Origin: Pseudarthrobacter sp. AL07
GTDB lineage: Bacteria > Actinomycetota > Actinomycetes > Actinomycetales > Micrococcaceae
Direction: 5' to 3'
Length of the DNA: 64,000 nucleotides
NCBI RefSeq assembly: GCF_029960665.1
Contig: NZ_JASBRB010000005.1
Span: forward strand, 1 to 64,000
The notes under the pieces are model-generated. The model did not search any database. It saw only the letters and a list, made by a program, of their open reading frames with translations, and was not told the origin of the DNA. Positions 16,394 to 25,084 of this stretch are shown here, piece after piece; within the stretch, counting starts at the first letter, position 1, and every line of letters begins with the position of its first letter. The position numbers and the translations under genes are program-made.

Positions 16394-17172
16394 TTGTTGC
16401 CTCCCACAATCTTGTTCAGTACGGAGGTGAAGAACCCCAGGCCGTCGGTATCCGTGCCCCCAATGCCATCCAGCGACTGCGGGCCGAAACCAACTTCCAC
16501 CGCGTGCTCGGGGTGGGGCATAAGTCCCACCACGTTGCCAGCCGCGTTGGAGATGCCGGCGATGTCGCGGCGCGAGCCGTTGGGGTTGAAGCCAACGTAG
16601 CGGAACACCACGCGGCCTTCCGCTTCGAGGGCGTCCAGGACTTTTTCGTCGGCGATGTACTGGCCGTCCTGGTTTTTCAGCGGAACCGTGATTTCCTGGC
16701 CGGCCTCGTAGTCAAGGGTCCAGGCAGTGTTGCTGTTTTCCACGCGCAGGACCTGGTCGCGGCACATGAACTTCAGGTGGTCGTTCTTGATCATGGAGCC
16801 GGGCAGCAGGTGCGACTCGGTCAGGATCTGGAAGCCGTTGCAGATGCCCAGCACGGGCAAAGGATTCGAGGACGCGGTGCCTGTTGCTGCCTTAATGATC
16901 TCGGACATCAGCGGGGCGAAGCGGGCGATAGCGCCGGCGCGGAGGTAGTCGCCGTAGGAGAAACCGCCGGGGATTACGACGGCGTCCACGTCACCCAAGG
17001 TGGTGTCGGCGTGCCAGAGCGGCACTGGGGTGCCGCCGGCGAGCCGGACTGCACGGGCGGCGTCGCGGTCGTCAAGGGTGCCTGGGAACGTGACAACGCC
17101 GATCCGGGCACCGGCGAGCCGGGGCTCGGCGGCGACGGCGATTGCCTCGCCGATCAAGGGAAGTTCAGTCAT
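16390..17172 (-). CDS. purQ: Phosphoribosylformylglycinamidine synthase, glutaminase subunit I
   Basis: A 260-residue class I glutamine amidotransferase that supplies ammonia to PurL. The nucleophile is the Cys of [11 protein letters not shown], and the His and Glu of [10 protein letters not shown] complete the triad. [17 protein letters not shown] and [16 protein letters not shown] are PurQ motifs. About 20 residues before [10 protein letters not shown] are extra compared with short PurQ proteins. The start lies one base after the purS stop, and the stop overlaps purL, so the three genes form one coupled operon. Confidence 0.96.
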   Translation of the reverse strand: MTELPLIGEAIAVAAEPRLAGARIGVVTFPGTLDDRDAARAVRLAGGTPVPLWHADTTLGDVDAVVIPGGFSYGDYLRAGAIARFAPLMSEIIKAATGTASSNPLPVLGICNGFQILTESHLLPGSMIKNDHLKFMCRDQVLRVENSNTAWTLDYEAGQEITVPLKNQDGQYIADEKVLDALEAEGRVVFRYVGFNPNGSRRDIAGISNAAGNVVGLMPHPEHAVEVGFGPQSLDGIGGTDTDGLGFFTSVLNKIVGGNK

Positions 17173-17173
17173 C

Positions 17174-17425
17174 TCAGGCCTCGACGACCTCGACGTTGAC
17201 GACGTCCTCGATCACCGGGTTGGACAGCAGGGTCTCGGCGGCTTCGCGGGCCTGGGCCAGGATTGCGTCTGTCACCTCGCCGTCAACCGTCAGTTCAAAG
17301 CGCTTGCCCTGGCGGACAGAGCTAAAGCTGGTGAAGCCCAGACGGGGGAGTGCACCCACGATGGCCTTCCCCTGCGGGTCCAGAATCTCGGGCTTGGGCA
17401 TGACGTCAACAACGATCCGGGGCAT
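17174..17425 (-). CDS. purS: Phosphoribosylformylglycinamidine synthase subunit PurS
   Basis: An 83-residue protein starting [20 protein letters not shown], with the [21 protein letters not shown] segment diagnostic of PurS. It bridges PurL and PurQ in the multi-subunit FGAM synthetase. The ATG at 17425 has AGGAG eight bases upstream, so the longer reading is rejected. It is the first gene of the operon. Two tandem GAACAGTGT words lie about 80-100 bases upstream. Confidence 0.95.
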   Translation of the reverse strand: MPRIVVDVMPKPEILDPQGKAIVGALPRLGFTSFSSVRQGKRFELTVDGEVTDAILAQAREAAETLLSNPVIEDVVNVEVVEA

Positions 17426-17503
17426 CCGGCAACTCCTGTGCGTGAGCATTGGGTAAGGGCGCAGCGGAGTCACGCCGTCTTACGCCGTTCCAGGATGTTT
17501 TTC

Positions 17504-17575
17504 GAACAGTGTCTTTAGAACAGTGTGAACGGGCGCTCCGCGAGCTTGCTAGCCCATTCTACCGGGCGGAGCGCC
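17504..17575. promoter_or_regulatory. Direct repeats and hairpin upstream of purS
   Basis: GAACAGTGT occurs at 17504-17512 and 17518-17526, a 14-base period. Beyond it lies an inverted repeat with perfect 10-base arms 17532-17541 and 17566-17575 (24-base loop). They sit between purS and the divergent small gene at 17689. They may be an operator and a leader hairpin of the pur operon. No known purine riboswitch pattern is visible. Confidence 0.35.
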
Positions 17576-17676
17576 GCACCCTGTATTCGGTGGGATCGGC
17601 CACAGTCATCGCGGCGGGGCGGGCTTTGGGGAGGTGGAGCACGACGGCGGCTATGGCCTCGCGGTGCTGGCGTCAC

Positions 17677-17682
17677 TAGGAT
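17677..17682 (+). promoter_or_regulatory. Leaderless -10 box before the 61-residue gene
   Basis: TAGGAT ends six bases before ATG 17689. Confidence 0.55.
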
Positions 17683-17688
17683 TGCGAC

Positions 17689-17874
17689 ATGGCTGAAAAA
17701 TCGAAATCCGTACTGTTGCCGATGATGGCTGTGGCCGTTTTTGCCGGCTTGGGCCGGATGGTGGCGCAGAAGATCAAGGCGGACCGGGCTGCCCGGGAAA
17801 CGCGAGTGACCGGCCCTATGGACGAAAAGACCCGGCAGTGGATCAGCGATGTGGTGCGAACGCCCAGGCAGTAG
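17689..17874 (+). CDS. Small single-span membrane protein
   Basis: A 61-residue protein. Residues 7-24 (SVLLPMMAVAVFAGLGRM) form one short hydrophobic segment. A basic helix follows (KIKADRAARETRV), then a tail containing DEKTRQWISDVV. I do not recognise the family. A leaderless -10 box and a good terminator at 17914-17946 frame it as a transcription unit of its own. It is divergent from the purSQL operon. Confidence 0.6.
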   Translation: MAEKSKSVLLPMMAVAVFAGLGRMVAQKIKADRAARETRVTGPMDEKTRQWISDVVRTPRQ

Positions 17875-18204
17875 ACGCCCGCTTACCCAGGCCTCAAGAC
17901 TTTACGCAAGCGCAAATGGGCGTCCCACCACGGGGCGCCCATTTTTGTGCCCAGAGACAGGGCCCCAGAGGCAGGGCCCCTGCCCCAGATCCTCGGCTGC
18001 AAAATGCCCTGCTCCCCAGGCCCTGACCCAGGCCTCTCTAAAGTTGCGTCTCTGAGGTTGCGTCAGAATCTCCTAGCCATGTGAGGTTCTACACACTATG
18101 GTCATAGGACGTCGTATGTGGCAGGTGGTATCCCCTCGGATGCCGCAACCGCCCCGCACGGCCGAATTCTCCCGATCCGCCGCCCCGCGGCGCCTTGAAA
18201 GGAT
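17875..18204. other. Intergenic region before the sialidase gene
   Basis: The first part holds a terminator: arms 17914-17922 and 17936-17944 with a T-run to 17946. The rest has GCAGGGCCCC-type short repeats around 17955-18000 and two TTGCGTC words near 18044 and 18058 that may be -35 elements for the sialidase gene. No -10 is convincing. No open frame looks coding. Confidence 0.45.
17914..17946 (+). terminator. Rho-independent terminator
   Basis: AAATGGGCG (17914-17922) pairs perfectly with 17936-17944 across a 13-base loop, and the stem runs into a T-run. Confidence 0.8.
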
Positions 18205-21168
18205 ATGGATTTGCGACTTTTCACTCAGCGGAGCCGGTACCGGAATATTGGCCGGACCGCAGGAACCGGGCTGGTAGCGCTGGCGCTGCTGGCCGGATCC
18301 GGGATCGCCGCGCAGGCGGCACCGATCCCGTCGAACAGCCCCACCACACCTCCCGGGTCGTTTGCGGAGGCCAACATCGGCGCCGACCGCACGGCGGCGA
18401 ACTTCTTCTATCGGATCCCGGCCCTGACCTATCTGGGTAACAACGTGGTGCTCGCGTCCTGGGACGGCCGCCCCGGCAGCGCAGCCGATGCGCCCAACCC
18501 GAACTCCATCGTGCAGCGACGCAGTACAGACGGAGGCCAGACCTGGGGCCGGGTGCAGGTTATCGCCGCGGGCCACCCGGGAGATGCCATTACGCCGAAA
18601 TACGGCTACAGCGACCCGTCCTACATTTACGACGCCGAGACGGGCAAGGTCTTCTCACTGTTTGTGTATTCCAAGGACCAGGGTTTCTTCGGCAGCCAGT
18701 TCGGCAACGACGACGCCGACCGTGCCGTCATTTCCTCCGCCGTCGTCGAGTCCTCGGACGGAGGCATCACCTGGAGCCAGCCGAGGCTCATCACCAACGT
18801 CACCAAGCCGGGCACCAGCAAGACCAGCCCCGTGGCCGGCGATATCCGTTCCAACTTCGCGTCCTCCGGCGAAGGTATCCAGCTTAAATACGGCCAGTAC
18901 AAGGGCCGCCTGATCCAGCAGTACGCCGGCGATGTGCGCCAGACGGACGGCACCAACAAGATCCAGGCCTACAGCGTCTACTCTGACGATCACGGCGTGA
19001 CCTGGCACAAGGGCGCCAACGTGGGCGACCGTATGGACGAGAACAAAACCGTGGAGCTTTCCGACGGCCGTGTGCTCCTGAATTCGCGCGACAACGCCAA
19101 CCAGGGCTACCGCAAGGTGGCCGTCTCCACTGATGGCGGCACTACCTACGGTCCGGTCACCCAGGACACCGAGCTGCCGGACCCGGCCAATAACGGCGCC
19201 ATCGCCCGGATGTTCCCGGCCGCGGCACAGGGTTCGGCGGACGCCAGAATGCTCATTTTCACCAACTCCAATTCCAAGACCGGCCGCGAGAACGTCTCTG
19301 CCCGCATTTCCTGCGACGACGGCGCCACCTGGCCCGGCGTGCGCACCATCCACGCAGGCTTCTCCGCCTACTCCACAGTCACCCGGCTGGAGGACGGCAA
19401 GTTCGGTGTCCTGTACGAGGGCAACTACACCGACAACATCCAGTTCGCGAAGTTCGACGACGCGTGGCTGAATTACGTTTGCGCCCCGTTGTCCGTGCCG
19501 GCCGTCACCACTGCACCCGGTGCCACTTCGCAGGTAGCTGTCACCGTTACAAATCAGGAAGACGCCACGCTCTCCGGCGCCAACGCCACCGTCTACACCC
19601 CGGCTGGCTGGTCCGCCACTACGGTGCCCGTGCCTGACGTCGCGCCCGGCGCCTCGGTAACCGTCAACGTCGCCCTGACCGCCCCGGCAAACGCCAGCGG
19701 TCCGCAGAACCTCAACGCAGCGTTTGCGACCGCGGATGGCCGGGTTTCGCAGTTCACGTTCACTGCCACCGTCCCGGCAGCTCCGCAGGTTGGGCTCACC
19801 ATCACCGGAACGGCCCCGGCCCGCGACGTCATCGCCAACCCCTACCGGGCAGGTGACGTACTGACCTACACGTTCGCCGTCAAGAGCACAGCAAATGTCA
19901 CGGCTGACTCAGTGCCGGTTTCGGGGACCTTCGACTCCGGCTTCCTGCCGCCGTCGGCCCCCAACTGCCGGTACAACACCCTGGCCGCCGGTGCCACCTA
20001 CAACTGCGGCACCGCCAAGCACACGGTGACCGCCGAGGATATCGCCCGCGGCTACTTCGTTCCGCAGGCGAGCTTCACCATCACGGCCAGCTCGACGCCG
20101 TCGCTCACCAAGACGGTTCCGTTCACCGGCGCCGCTGTGGCGATGCGTGATGGTCTGGTCTCCGCCAGCATCACTGGCGCCCGTGCGGATTCCGGCCGTG
20201 ACCTCGCCACCGCACCGTACGCCGCCGGCGACGCGTTTCCTTACACGTTCAGCGTGAGCAACACGAGTCCACTCGTGGAAAAGGTCGTTCCCACCGCCGG
20301 TAACTTCAGCCCGTTCGTCCCCGAAGGCCCGGGTAACTGCCGCTACCGTGTGCTCCCGGCTGGCCAGGGTTACAGCTGCGCCACGCCGCGCCACACCGTG
20401 ACGGCGGAAGAGGCCGCGCAGGGCTACTTCGTTCCGAACACCACTTGGGAAGTCAGCTCGGCAGGCCAGAGCAGCAAGGTCTACACGATCGACGGCGGCG
20501 AAGTGGACCTGAAGGTCCGCGACGCCAGGCTCGACGGTACCGTTTCCACCGAGTGGGCCGACGCCGACGGCGACCGCTACGCCAGCGAAGGCGATACTGT
20601 CTCGTACACGTACACGGTAGGAAACGCCGGCAATGTCTCCCTGACCGGGCTGAGTGCCCCGGACGCTTCCATCAGCCAGGACGCCCTGGCCGTGGGCGGA
20701 ACAGTGTCGGCAACGCGCGAGTACGTCCTGACCGCAGCCGACATTGCGGCAGGCCGCCTCGACGCTGTCTCGTTTGAGGTAGTTGCCACCAACGGCGCCA
20801 AACAGGTCGCAGCAACGGTGACCGGTGGCGCCCTGGTGCTAAACCTCCAGCCGGCACAGCCCGGGACTGTCCCCGTCCTCGCTGTGCAGGACTTCGAGGG
20901 GCGGACGGCTCCCATTGATCTGGGAACGCAGGAGAAGTACCGCAACGGCCAGAAGGTGACACTGAAGGGTCTCGAGTACGGCCAGTGGTACTACGTGTAC
21001 CTGAACAAGAAGAGCTACCGGATCGGCTGGATTTTCCCCACCACGGACAACACGGTTGAGTTCATCCTCCCCTCCGACGTACAGAACGGCAGCGACGATG
21101 TGGTGGTGCTGGACAAGGATGGCAAGCAGGTCTCCTTTGACCGCCTGCAGGTTACTCCCAAGGGCTAA
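18205..21168 (+). CDS. Secreted exo-alpha-sialidase with C-terminal beta-domain repeats
   Basis: A 987-residue secreted enzyme expected to release terminal sialic acid. The signal peptide covers residues 1-38 (cleavage after AQA). The YRIP motif is at 69-72, and Asp-boxes follow: STDGGQTWG, SSDGGITWS, SDDHGVTWH, STDGGTTYG and SCDDGATWP. After the propeller (to about 430) comes a NEW3-type domain to about 530. Then there are three repeats of about 110 residues, the first two sharing HTVTAE and ARGYFVPQA/AQGYFVPNT, and a final module near 890-987. There is no LPXTG signal. The layout recalls the large Micromonospora sialidase. GAAAGGAT precedes the ATG, and a strong terminator follows the stop. 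A secreted subtilase gene lies just downstream. Confidence 0.92.
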   Translation: MDLRLFTQRSRYRNIGRTAGTGLVALALLAGSGIAAQAAPIPSNSPTTPPGSFAEANIGADRTAANFFYRIPALTYLGNNVVLASWDGRPGSAADAPNPNSIVQRRSTDGGQTWGRVQVIAAGHPGDAITPKYGYSDPSYIYDAETGKVFSLFVYSKDQGFFGSQFGNDDADRAVISSAVVESSDGGITWSQPRLITNVTKPGTSKTSPVAGDIRSNFASSGEGIQLKYGQYKGRLIQQYAGDVRQTDGTNKIQAYSVYSDDHGVTWHKGANVGDRMDENKTVELSDGRVLLNSRDNANQGYRKVAVSTDGGTTYGPVTQDTELPDPANNGAIARMFPAAAQGSADARMLIFTNSNSKTGRENVSARISCDDGATWPGVRTIHAGFSAYSTVTRLEDGKFGVLYEGNYTDNIQFAKFDDAWLNYVCAPLSVPAVTTAPGATSQVAVTVTNQEDATLSGANATVYTPAGWSATTVPVPDVAPGASVTVNVALTAPANASGPQNLNAAFATADGRVSQFTFTATVPAAPQVGLTITGTAPARDVIANPYRAGDVLTYTFAVKSTANVTADSVPVSGTFDSGFLPPSAPNCRYNTLAAGATYNCGTAKHTVTAEDIARGYFVPQASFTITASSTPSLTKTVPFTGAAVAMRDGLVSASITGARADSGRDLATAPYAAGDAFPYTFSVSNTSPLVEKVVPTAGNFSPFVPEGPGNCRYRVLPAGQGYSCATPRHTVTAEEAAQGYFVPNTTWEVSSAGQSSKVYTIDGGEVDLKVRDARLDGTVSTEWADADGDRYASEGDTVSYTYTVGNAGNVSLTGLSAPDASISQDALAVGGTVSATREYVLTAADIAAGRLDAVSFEVVATNGAKQVAATVTGGALVLNLQPAQPGTVPVLAVQDFEGRTAPIDLGTQEKYRNGQKVTLKGLEYGQWYYVYLNKKSYRIGWIFPTTDNTVEFILPSDVQNGSDDVVVLDKDGKQVSFDRLQVTPKG

Positions 21169-21193
21169 GCCAGGCGATTTCCCAGCACCAATG

Positions 21194-21250
21194 AAGACCT
21201 CCGCGTGGATCCGGACTGACCCAGAGTCCGGTCCACGGGGGGTCTTTCTT
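21194..21250 (+). terminator. Sialidase terminator
   Basis: The arms 21194-21217 and 21225-21247 form a long stem (AGACC...GTCTT outer part, GGATCCGGACT against AGTCCGGTCC inner part) with a 7-base loop, ending in TCTTTCTT. Confidence 0.85.
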
Positions 21251-21286
21251 TCGTGCCTTCCCGGCTCTCCCCTGGACGCTGCCTGA

Positions 21287-21316
21287 TTGACGTATGCAAC
21301 TGATGTGTCCTATGTC
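21287..21316 (+). promoter_or_regulatory. Candidate sigma70-type promoter for the subtilase gene
   Basis: TTGACG (21287-21292) is followed by an 18-base spacer and TATGTC (21311-21316). The start codon at 21451 leaves a leader of about 125 bases. Confidence 0.45.
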
Positions 21317-21358
21317 ATATTCAGCTCTCAGTCTGTACTGTTTGTAACGGCTGGTCAT

Positions 21359-21381
21359 AGCATTACAAAATCTGTAATGCT
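21359..21381. promoter_or_regulatory. Perfect inverted repeat in the subtilase leader
   Basis: AGCATTACA (21359-21367) and TGTAATGCT (21373-21381) flank AAATC. The 9-base arms are perfect and AT-rich in a GC-rich genome, which looks like a dimeric regulator site. It lies downstream of the candidate promoter, where a repressor would block transcription. Confidence 0.5.
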
Positions 21382-21450
21382 GTGTGCCGTTCCCAGCTGC
21401 TCCAGACCGGCAACGTGGCCGGCCGTTCCTCGTGAAAGGTGTAGTCGCTC

Positions 21451-24400
21451 GTGAAATCAACTGGACAAAGCCCCATTCGGGGTAGAGGACTCCGGCGGGC
21501 GGCGGCATTGGCCGTGGGCTTGCCGCTGCTCCTTTCTTCGATGGCGATGAGCCCCGCTACCGCGGCGCCCGCTGAAGCAAACACGGCAGTTGCCTCAAAG
21601 AAGGTCACCCCCGGCGACTACCCCGCTGGCCGGTACATTGTGGTGCTGGCCGAGAAGCCGGCGGCCACCTACGACGGCGGGTCTCCCGGACTCGCAGCGA
21701 CGAAACCCCAGAACGGCCGCAAGCTTGACGCCGACCGTCCCGAAGTCCAGCAGTACCAGGCGCACCTTGAGGGCAGGCAGAACGCTGTGGCCGGGTCCGA
21801 AAGCGTCCGGATCAAGCGCCAGTACACGGCTGCCATCAACGGGTTTTCGGCCGATTTGACCGCCGACCAGGCCGTTAAGCTCGCCAAGGACCCGTCTGTC
21901 CTGGTAGTGGCACCGGACACGGAGAACGCGCCGGATTACTCCACCACGGACTTCCTTGGGCTCAGTGGAGAAAACGGCCTCTGGAAGACTGCCTTCGGCG
22001 GGCAGGAAAATGCCGGCAAAGGCGTCGTAGTGGGAGTTATTGACTCCGGCTACACCCCCTCCAACCCGTTCTTCGCCGGGGAAGCCGTGCAACCCCTCGC
22101 CGGCCAGGCCCAAGTGGGTGCTCCGTACCGCACCGCGGACGGCCACATCGCCATGCTCAAATCCGACGGCGACACCTTCGTCGGTGAGTGCCAAAAGGGC
22201 CAGGGGACCGGGGCTGCTTTTGACGGCAGCGCCTGCAATTCCAAAGTCCTGAGTGCCCGCTACTTCGCTGACGACTACATGGCGTACGTGGCACCGGAGA
22301 ACCGTGCGCCCGAAGAACTGATTTCGCCTGTGGACGTGGGAAGCCACGGGACGCACACTGCCAGCACCGCTGCAGGCAACTCGAACGTCCGGGCCAACCT
22401 TGGTGCAACCGATATGGGTATCACCAGCGGGGTGGCACCGGCTGCAAAGGTCTCCGTCTACAAGGTCTGCTGGAAGGACAACAACCCGGCCACGGGCGGG
22501 TGCTACAGCTCCGCCTCCGTGGCCGCGATCAATCAAGCCATCCTGGACGGAGTGGATGTGCTGAACTACTCCATCTCCGGCAGTACCTCAACCACCACAG
22601 ACCCCGTTTCGTTGGCCTTTCTCTCCGCGGCCTCGGCAGGAATCTTTGTTGCCGCGTCCGCCGGAAACTCGGGACCAACGGCAAGTACCGTGAACCACGG
22701 CGCGCCGTGGCTGACCACAGTTGCCGCGAGCTCCTTCTCCACGGCATTGCAGGGCACCGTCGAATTTGAGGACGGCAGCAAGTACCGCGGCGCCAGTCTT
22801 ATGGCCGCTCCCGTTCCTGCGAGCAACGTTGTGCTGGCGGCAGGTGCTGCAGCAGCCGGCGCAGCAAACCCGGAACTGTGCGCCCCCAATGCCCTGGATC
22901 CCGCCAAAGTGACAGGGAAGATCGTTGTCTGCGACCGCGGGGTGGTGGACCGCGTAGCCAAGAGCGCCGAGGTGCAGCGTGCCGGCGGCATCGGCATGAT
23001 CCTGGTCAACGTGACCACCTCCTCCGAGGACCTTGACCGCCACGCAGTCCCCACCGTGCACGTGAACCCGCCGGCCACGCAGCAGATCAAGGACAAGATC
23101 ACCGCCAACCCCGGCATCAAGGTCGCCCTGGTGAACACGGACACCACGGGACTTCCGGCCGCGCCGCAGCCGCAGATCGCCGGCTTCTCCTCCCGGGGCC
23201 CGCTGCTTGCCACCGGCTCAGACCTGCTCAAGCCTGATGTGGCGGCGCCGGGTGTAGCGGTGCTGGCAGGCGTTTCGCCCATCGGTTCCGGCGGCGACCA
23301 GTTCGGCATGATGTCCGGGACGTCGATGGCTGCGCCGCATGTGGCCGGATTCGGCGCCTTGATTTTGGCAAAGAACCCCATGTGGTCTCCGGCCACGGTC
23401 AAGTCGGCCATGATGACCACGGCAGCTGATATCAAGAACGAAGACGGCAGCCGGAACGGTGACGTGTTCGCCACCGGCGCCGGCCAGGTGGACATTGCGC
23501 GGGTCCTTGATCCCGGCTTGGTCTACGACAATTCAGCGGACGACTATCTGAAGTTCATTCAGGGAACGGGCCTGGACCTGGGCATCCCGGGTCTCGGATC
23601 AACGGCGCCGCGGGATATGAATGTGGCCTCGTTCGCGCTGGGGGCACTCACCGGGACGACGGAGGTCACCCGGACGCTCACCGCGCTGACCCCCGGCGTC
23701 TACCGGGCCAAGGCCAGCGTTCCCGGGATCAAGGTGACGGTCACGCCGTCGATCCTCAGCTTTAATGCTGCCGGCGAGAAACGCACTTTCAGGGTCAAGT
23801 TCGAGAACACCAGCGCTGCTTTGGGGCAGTTTGCCATGGGTAACCTCGTCTGGCAGGGTGCGGGCAAGAACGTGGCATCGCCGGTGGCTGTCCGCCCGCA
23901 GTCGGTGGTGGCGCCGGCCAACCTGGCCTTCGCCTCGGAAGGCGGCCAGGGGCAGGGCGACATCCCGGTGGTTTCCGGCACCAACGCGCCCGTGAAGATC
24001 ACCTTGGATGGTCTGTCCAAGGCTGACTCCTCGGCCATCGAGCTGGTTCCCGGACCGCTGGCCCTGGAAACGAACGCGTCCAACTTCGCCAAGGAGGTCA
24101 CCGTTCCGGCAGGATCGCCGTTGGCAAAGTTCTCCGTCTTTTCAGCGGACCAGGCCGCCGACTTCGACATGGTGGTCTTCAACCCGGCGGGACAGGCGCT
24201 GCTGGCACAGACTGCCTCTGCCAGTGAATCGATTTCGGTTCCAAACCCGGCGCCGGGCGTTTACACGATTTTTGTGAACCTCTACGCGAGCCCCAATGGA
24301 CAGCCCACTAAGGCGTCCGTGGACGCAGCGGTGCTGGGAGCCAACGTGGGAAATGCAACGGTGACCCCCAATCCGCTGCGGCTCGGTAACGGTCAAGCGG

Positions 24401-24648
24401 GCATTGTGAAGCTGCAGTGGAAGGATCTCGCTGCGGGCTCATACATCGGCCGGGTGACGTTCGCCGGTTCGAGCGTGCCCACCTTCGTCTCCGTGGTAGT
24501 CACTCCGGGCAGTGCTGCGGTGGTCCCTGATGACGAAACGGCCGATAACCCTGTCACGGACTCGAAAGACAAGAAGGACAAGGTCAAAAAGGAGAAGAAG
24601 AAACAGGAGGTCCCGGAGTTCTCCGGAAACCGCAACATGGATCTCTAG
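21451..24648 (+). CDS. Secreted S8 family serine protease (subtilase) with PA domain
   Basis: A 1065-residue secreted protease. A signal peptide (about 1-35, ending in ATAAPAEA) and an I9 propeptide (about 50-150, YIVVLAEKPA start) precede the catalytic domain. Asp198 is in VVVGVIDSGYTP, His299 in GSHGTHTAST and Ser625 in SGTSMAAPHVAG. A PA domain is inserted between His and Ser (about 430-560). The C-terminal half holds Fn3-like and beta domains. The last 30 residues are a charged Lys-rich tail (KDKKDKVKKEKKKQ) with no LPXTG, perhaps a cell-wall or polyanion contact. The start is GTG with AAAGG upstream. A perfect terminator follows, and two SSI-like genes lie just downstream on the other strand. 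Confidence 0.95.
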   Translation: MKSTGQSPIRGRGLRRAAALAVGLPLLLSSMAMSPATAAPAEANTAVASKKVTPGDYPAGRYIVVLAEKPAATYDGGSPGLAATKPQNGRKLDADRPEVQQYQAHLEGRQNAVAGSESVRIKRQYTAAINGFSADLTADQAVKLAKDPSVLVVAPDTENAPDYSTTDFLGLSGENGLWKTAFGGQENAGKGVVVGVIDSGYTPSNPFFAGEAVQPLAGQAQVGAPYRTADGHIAMLKSDGDTFVGECQKGQGTGAAFDGSACNSKVLSARYFADDYMAYVAPENRAPEELISPVDVGSHGTHTASTAAGNSNVRANLGATDMGITSGVAPAAKVSVYKVCWKDNNPATGGCYSSASVAAINQAILDGVDVLNYSISGSTSTTTDPVSLAFLSAASAGIFVAASAGNSGPTASTVNHGAPWLTTVAASSFSTALQGTVEFEDGSKYRGASLMAAPVPASNVVLAAGAAAAGAANPELCAPNALDPAKVTGKIVVCDRGVVDRVAKSAEVQRAGGIGMILVNVTTSSEDLDRHAVPTVHVNPPATQQIKDKITANPGIKVALVNTDTTGLPAAPQPQIAGFSSRGPLLATGSDLLKPDVAAPGVAVLAGVSPIGSGGDQFGMMSGTSMAAPHVAGFGALILAKNPMWSPATVKSAMMTTAADIKNEDGSRNGDVFATGAGQVDIARVLDPGLVYDNSADDYLKFIQGTGLDLGIPGLGSTAPRDMNVASFALGALTGTTEVTRTLTALTPGVYRAKASVPGIKVTVTPSILSFNAAGEKRTFRVKFENTSAALGQFAMGNLVWQGAGKNVASPVAVRPQSVVAPANLAFASEGGQGQGDIPVVSGTNAPVKITLDGLSKADSSAIELVPGPLALETNASNFAKEVTVPAGSPLAKFSVFSADQAADFDMVVFNPAGQALLAQTASASESISVPNPAPGVYTIFVNLYASPNGQPTKASVDAAVLGANVGNATVTPNPLRLGNGQAGIVKLQWKDLAAGSYIGRVTFAGSSVPTFVSVVVTPGSAAVVPDDETADNPVTDSKDKKDKVKKEKKKQEVPEFSGNRNMDL

Positions 24649-24662
24649 CTCGTCAGGATGAG

Positions 24663-24707
24663 CACGGGAACGCCGCCGGACCGCTTGGGTCCGGCGGCGT
24701 TCCCGTG
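24663..24707. terminator. Subtilase terminator, possibly bidirectional
   Basis: Perfect 20-base arms (24663-24682 and 24688-24707) lie around GCTTG. The stem sits between the subtilase stop and the stop of a convergent operon, so it may end both transcripts. Confidence 0.85.
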
Positions 24708-24730
24708 GGTGCGGAGATTTCCGCCGAGGG

Positions 24731-25084
24731 TCAGGTTTCGCCGCGGGAACCCGTTGTCCCGCCCAGCAGGGGAGCCATGGCGCGCCAGCGGGAGATTTCA
24801 CAACCATCAGTTCGCCGGAAAGTTACACTCACGGGACGGCCGTTGATGGAGCCGGTCACAACGGCCACCTGCGGCCCGCCGTATTGCTGCGTGCAGAGTT
24901 TCGGGGGGCCCGGTTTGGGGAAGAAGATGTCCTCGCCGAAGCGTTCCATGGCTGACAACGCTCCTGCGGGATCCGGCAACGTGCAACCTTCAGCGGGGCG
25001 GCCATCGCGGACTATCAGCCGGAATTCGTACTCGGGGGCGTCGGGGTCTTCCCTGGCCCTGATGGTCAGCTCCAGATCCTTCAT
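24731..25084 (-). CDS. Cytosolic SSI-like (subtilisin inhibitor-like) protein
   Basis: A 117-residue protein without signal peptide. LELTIRAREDPDAPEYEFRL, then CTQQYGGPQVAVVTGSINGR and FRRTDGCEISRW follow the order of Streptomyces subtilisin inhibitor (SSI): strands, the C-x-x-x-Y reactive loop, and the second half-cystine in an N/D-G-C-E motif. The first SSI disulfide is not conserved (V replaces one Cys). It resembles the lipoprotein two genes upstream. The start overlaps the previous stop as ATGA (25081-25084), so it is the third gene of a coupled operon, convergent with the subtilase. A true inhibitor would need export, so its role inside the cell is open. Confidence 0.6.
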   Translation of the reverse strand: MKDLELTIRAREDPDAPEYEFRLIVRDGRPAEGCTLPDPAGALSAMERFGEDIFFPKPGPPKLCTQQYGGPQVAVVTGSINGRPVSVTFRRTDGCEISRWRAMAPLLGGTTGSRGET

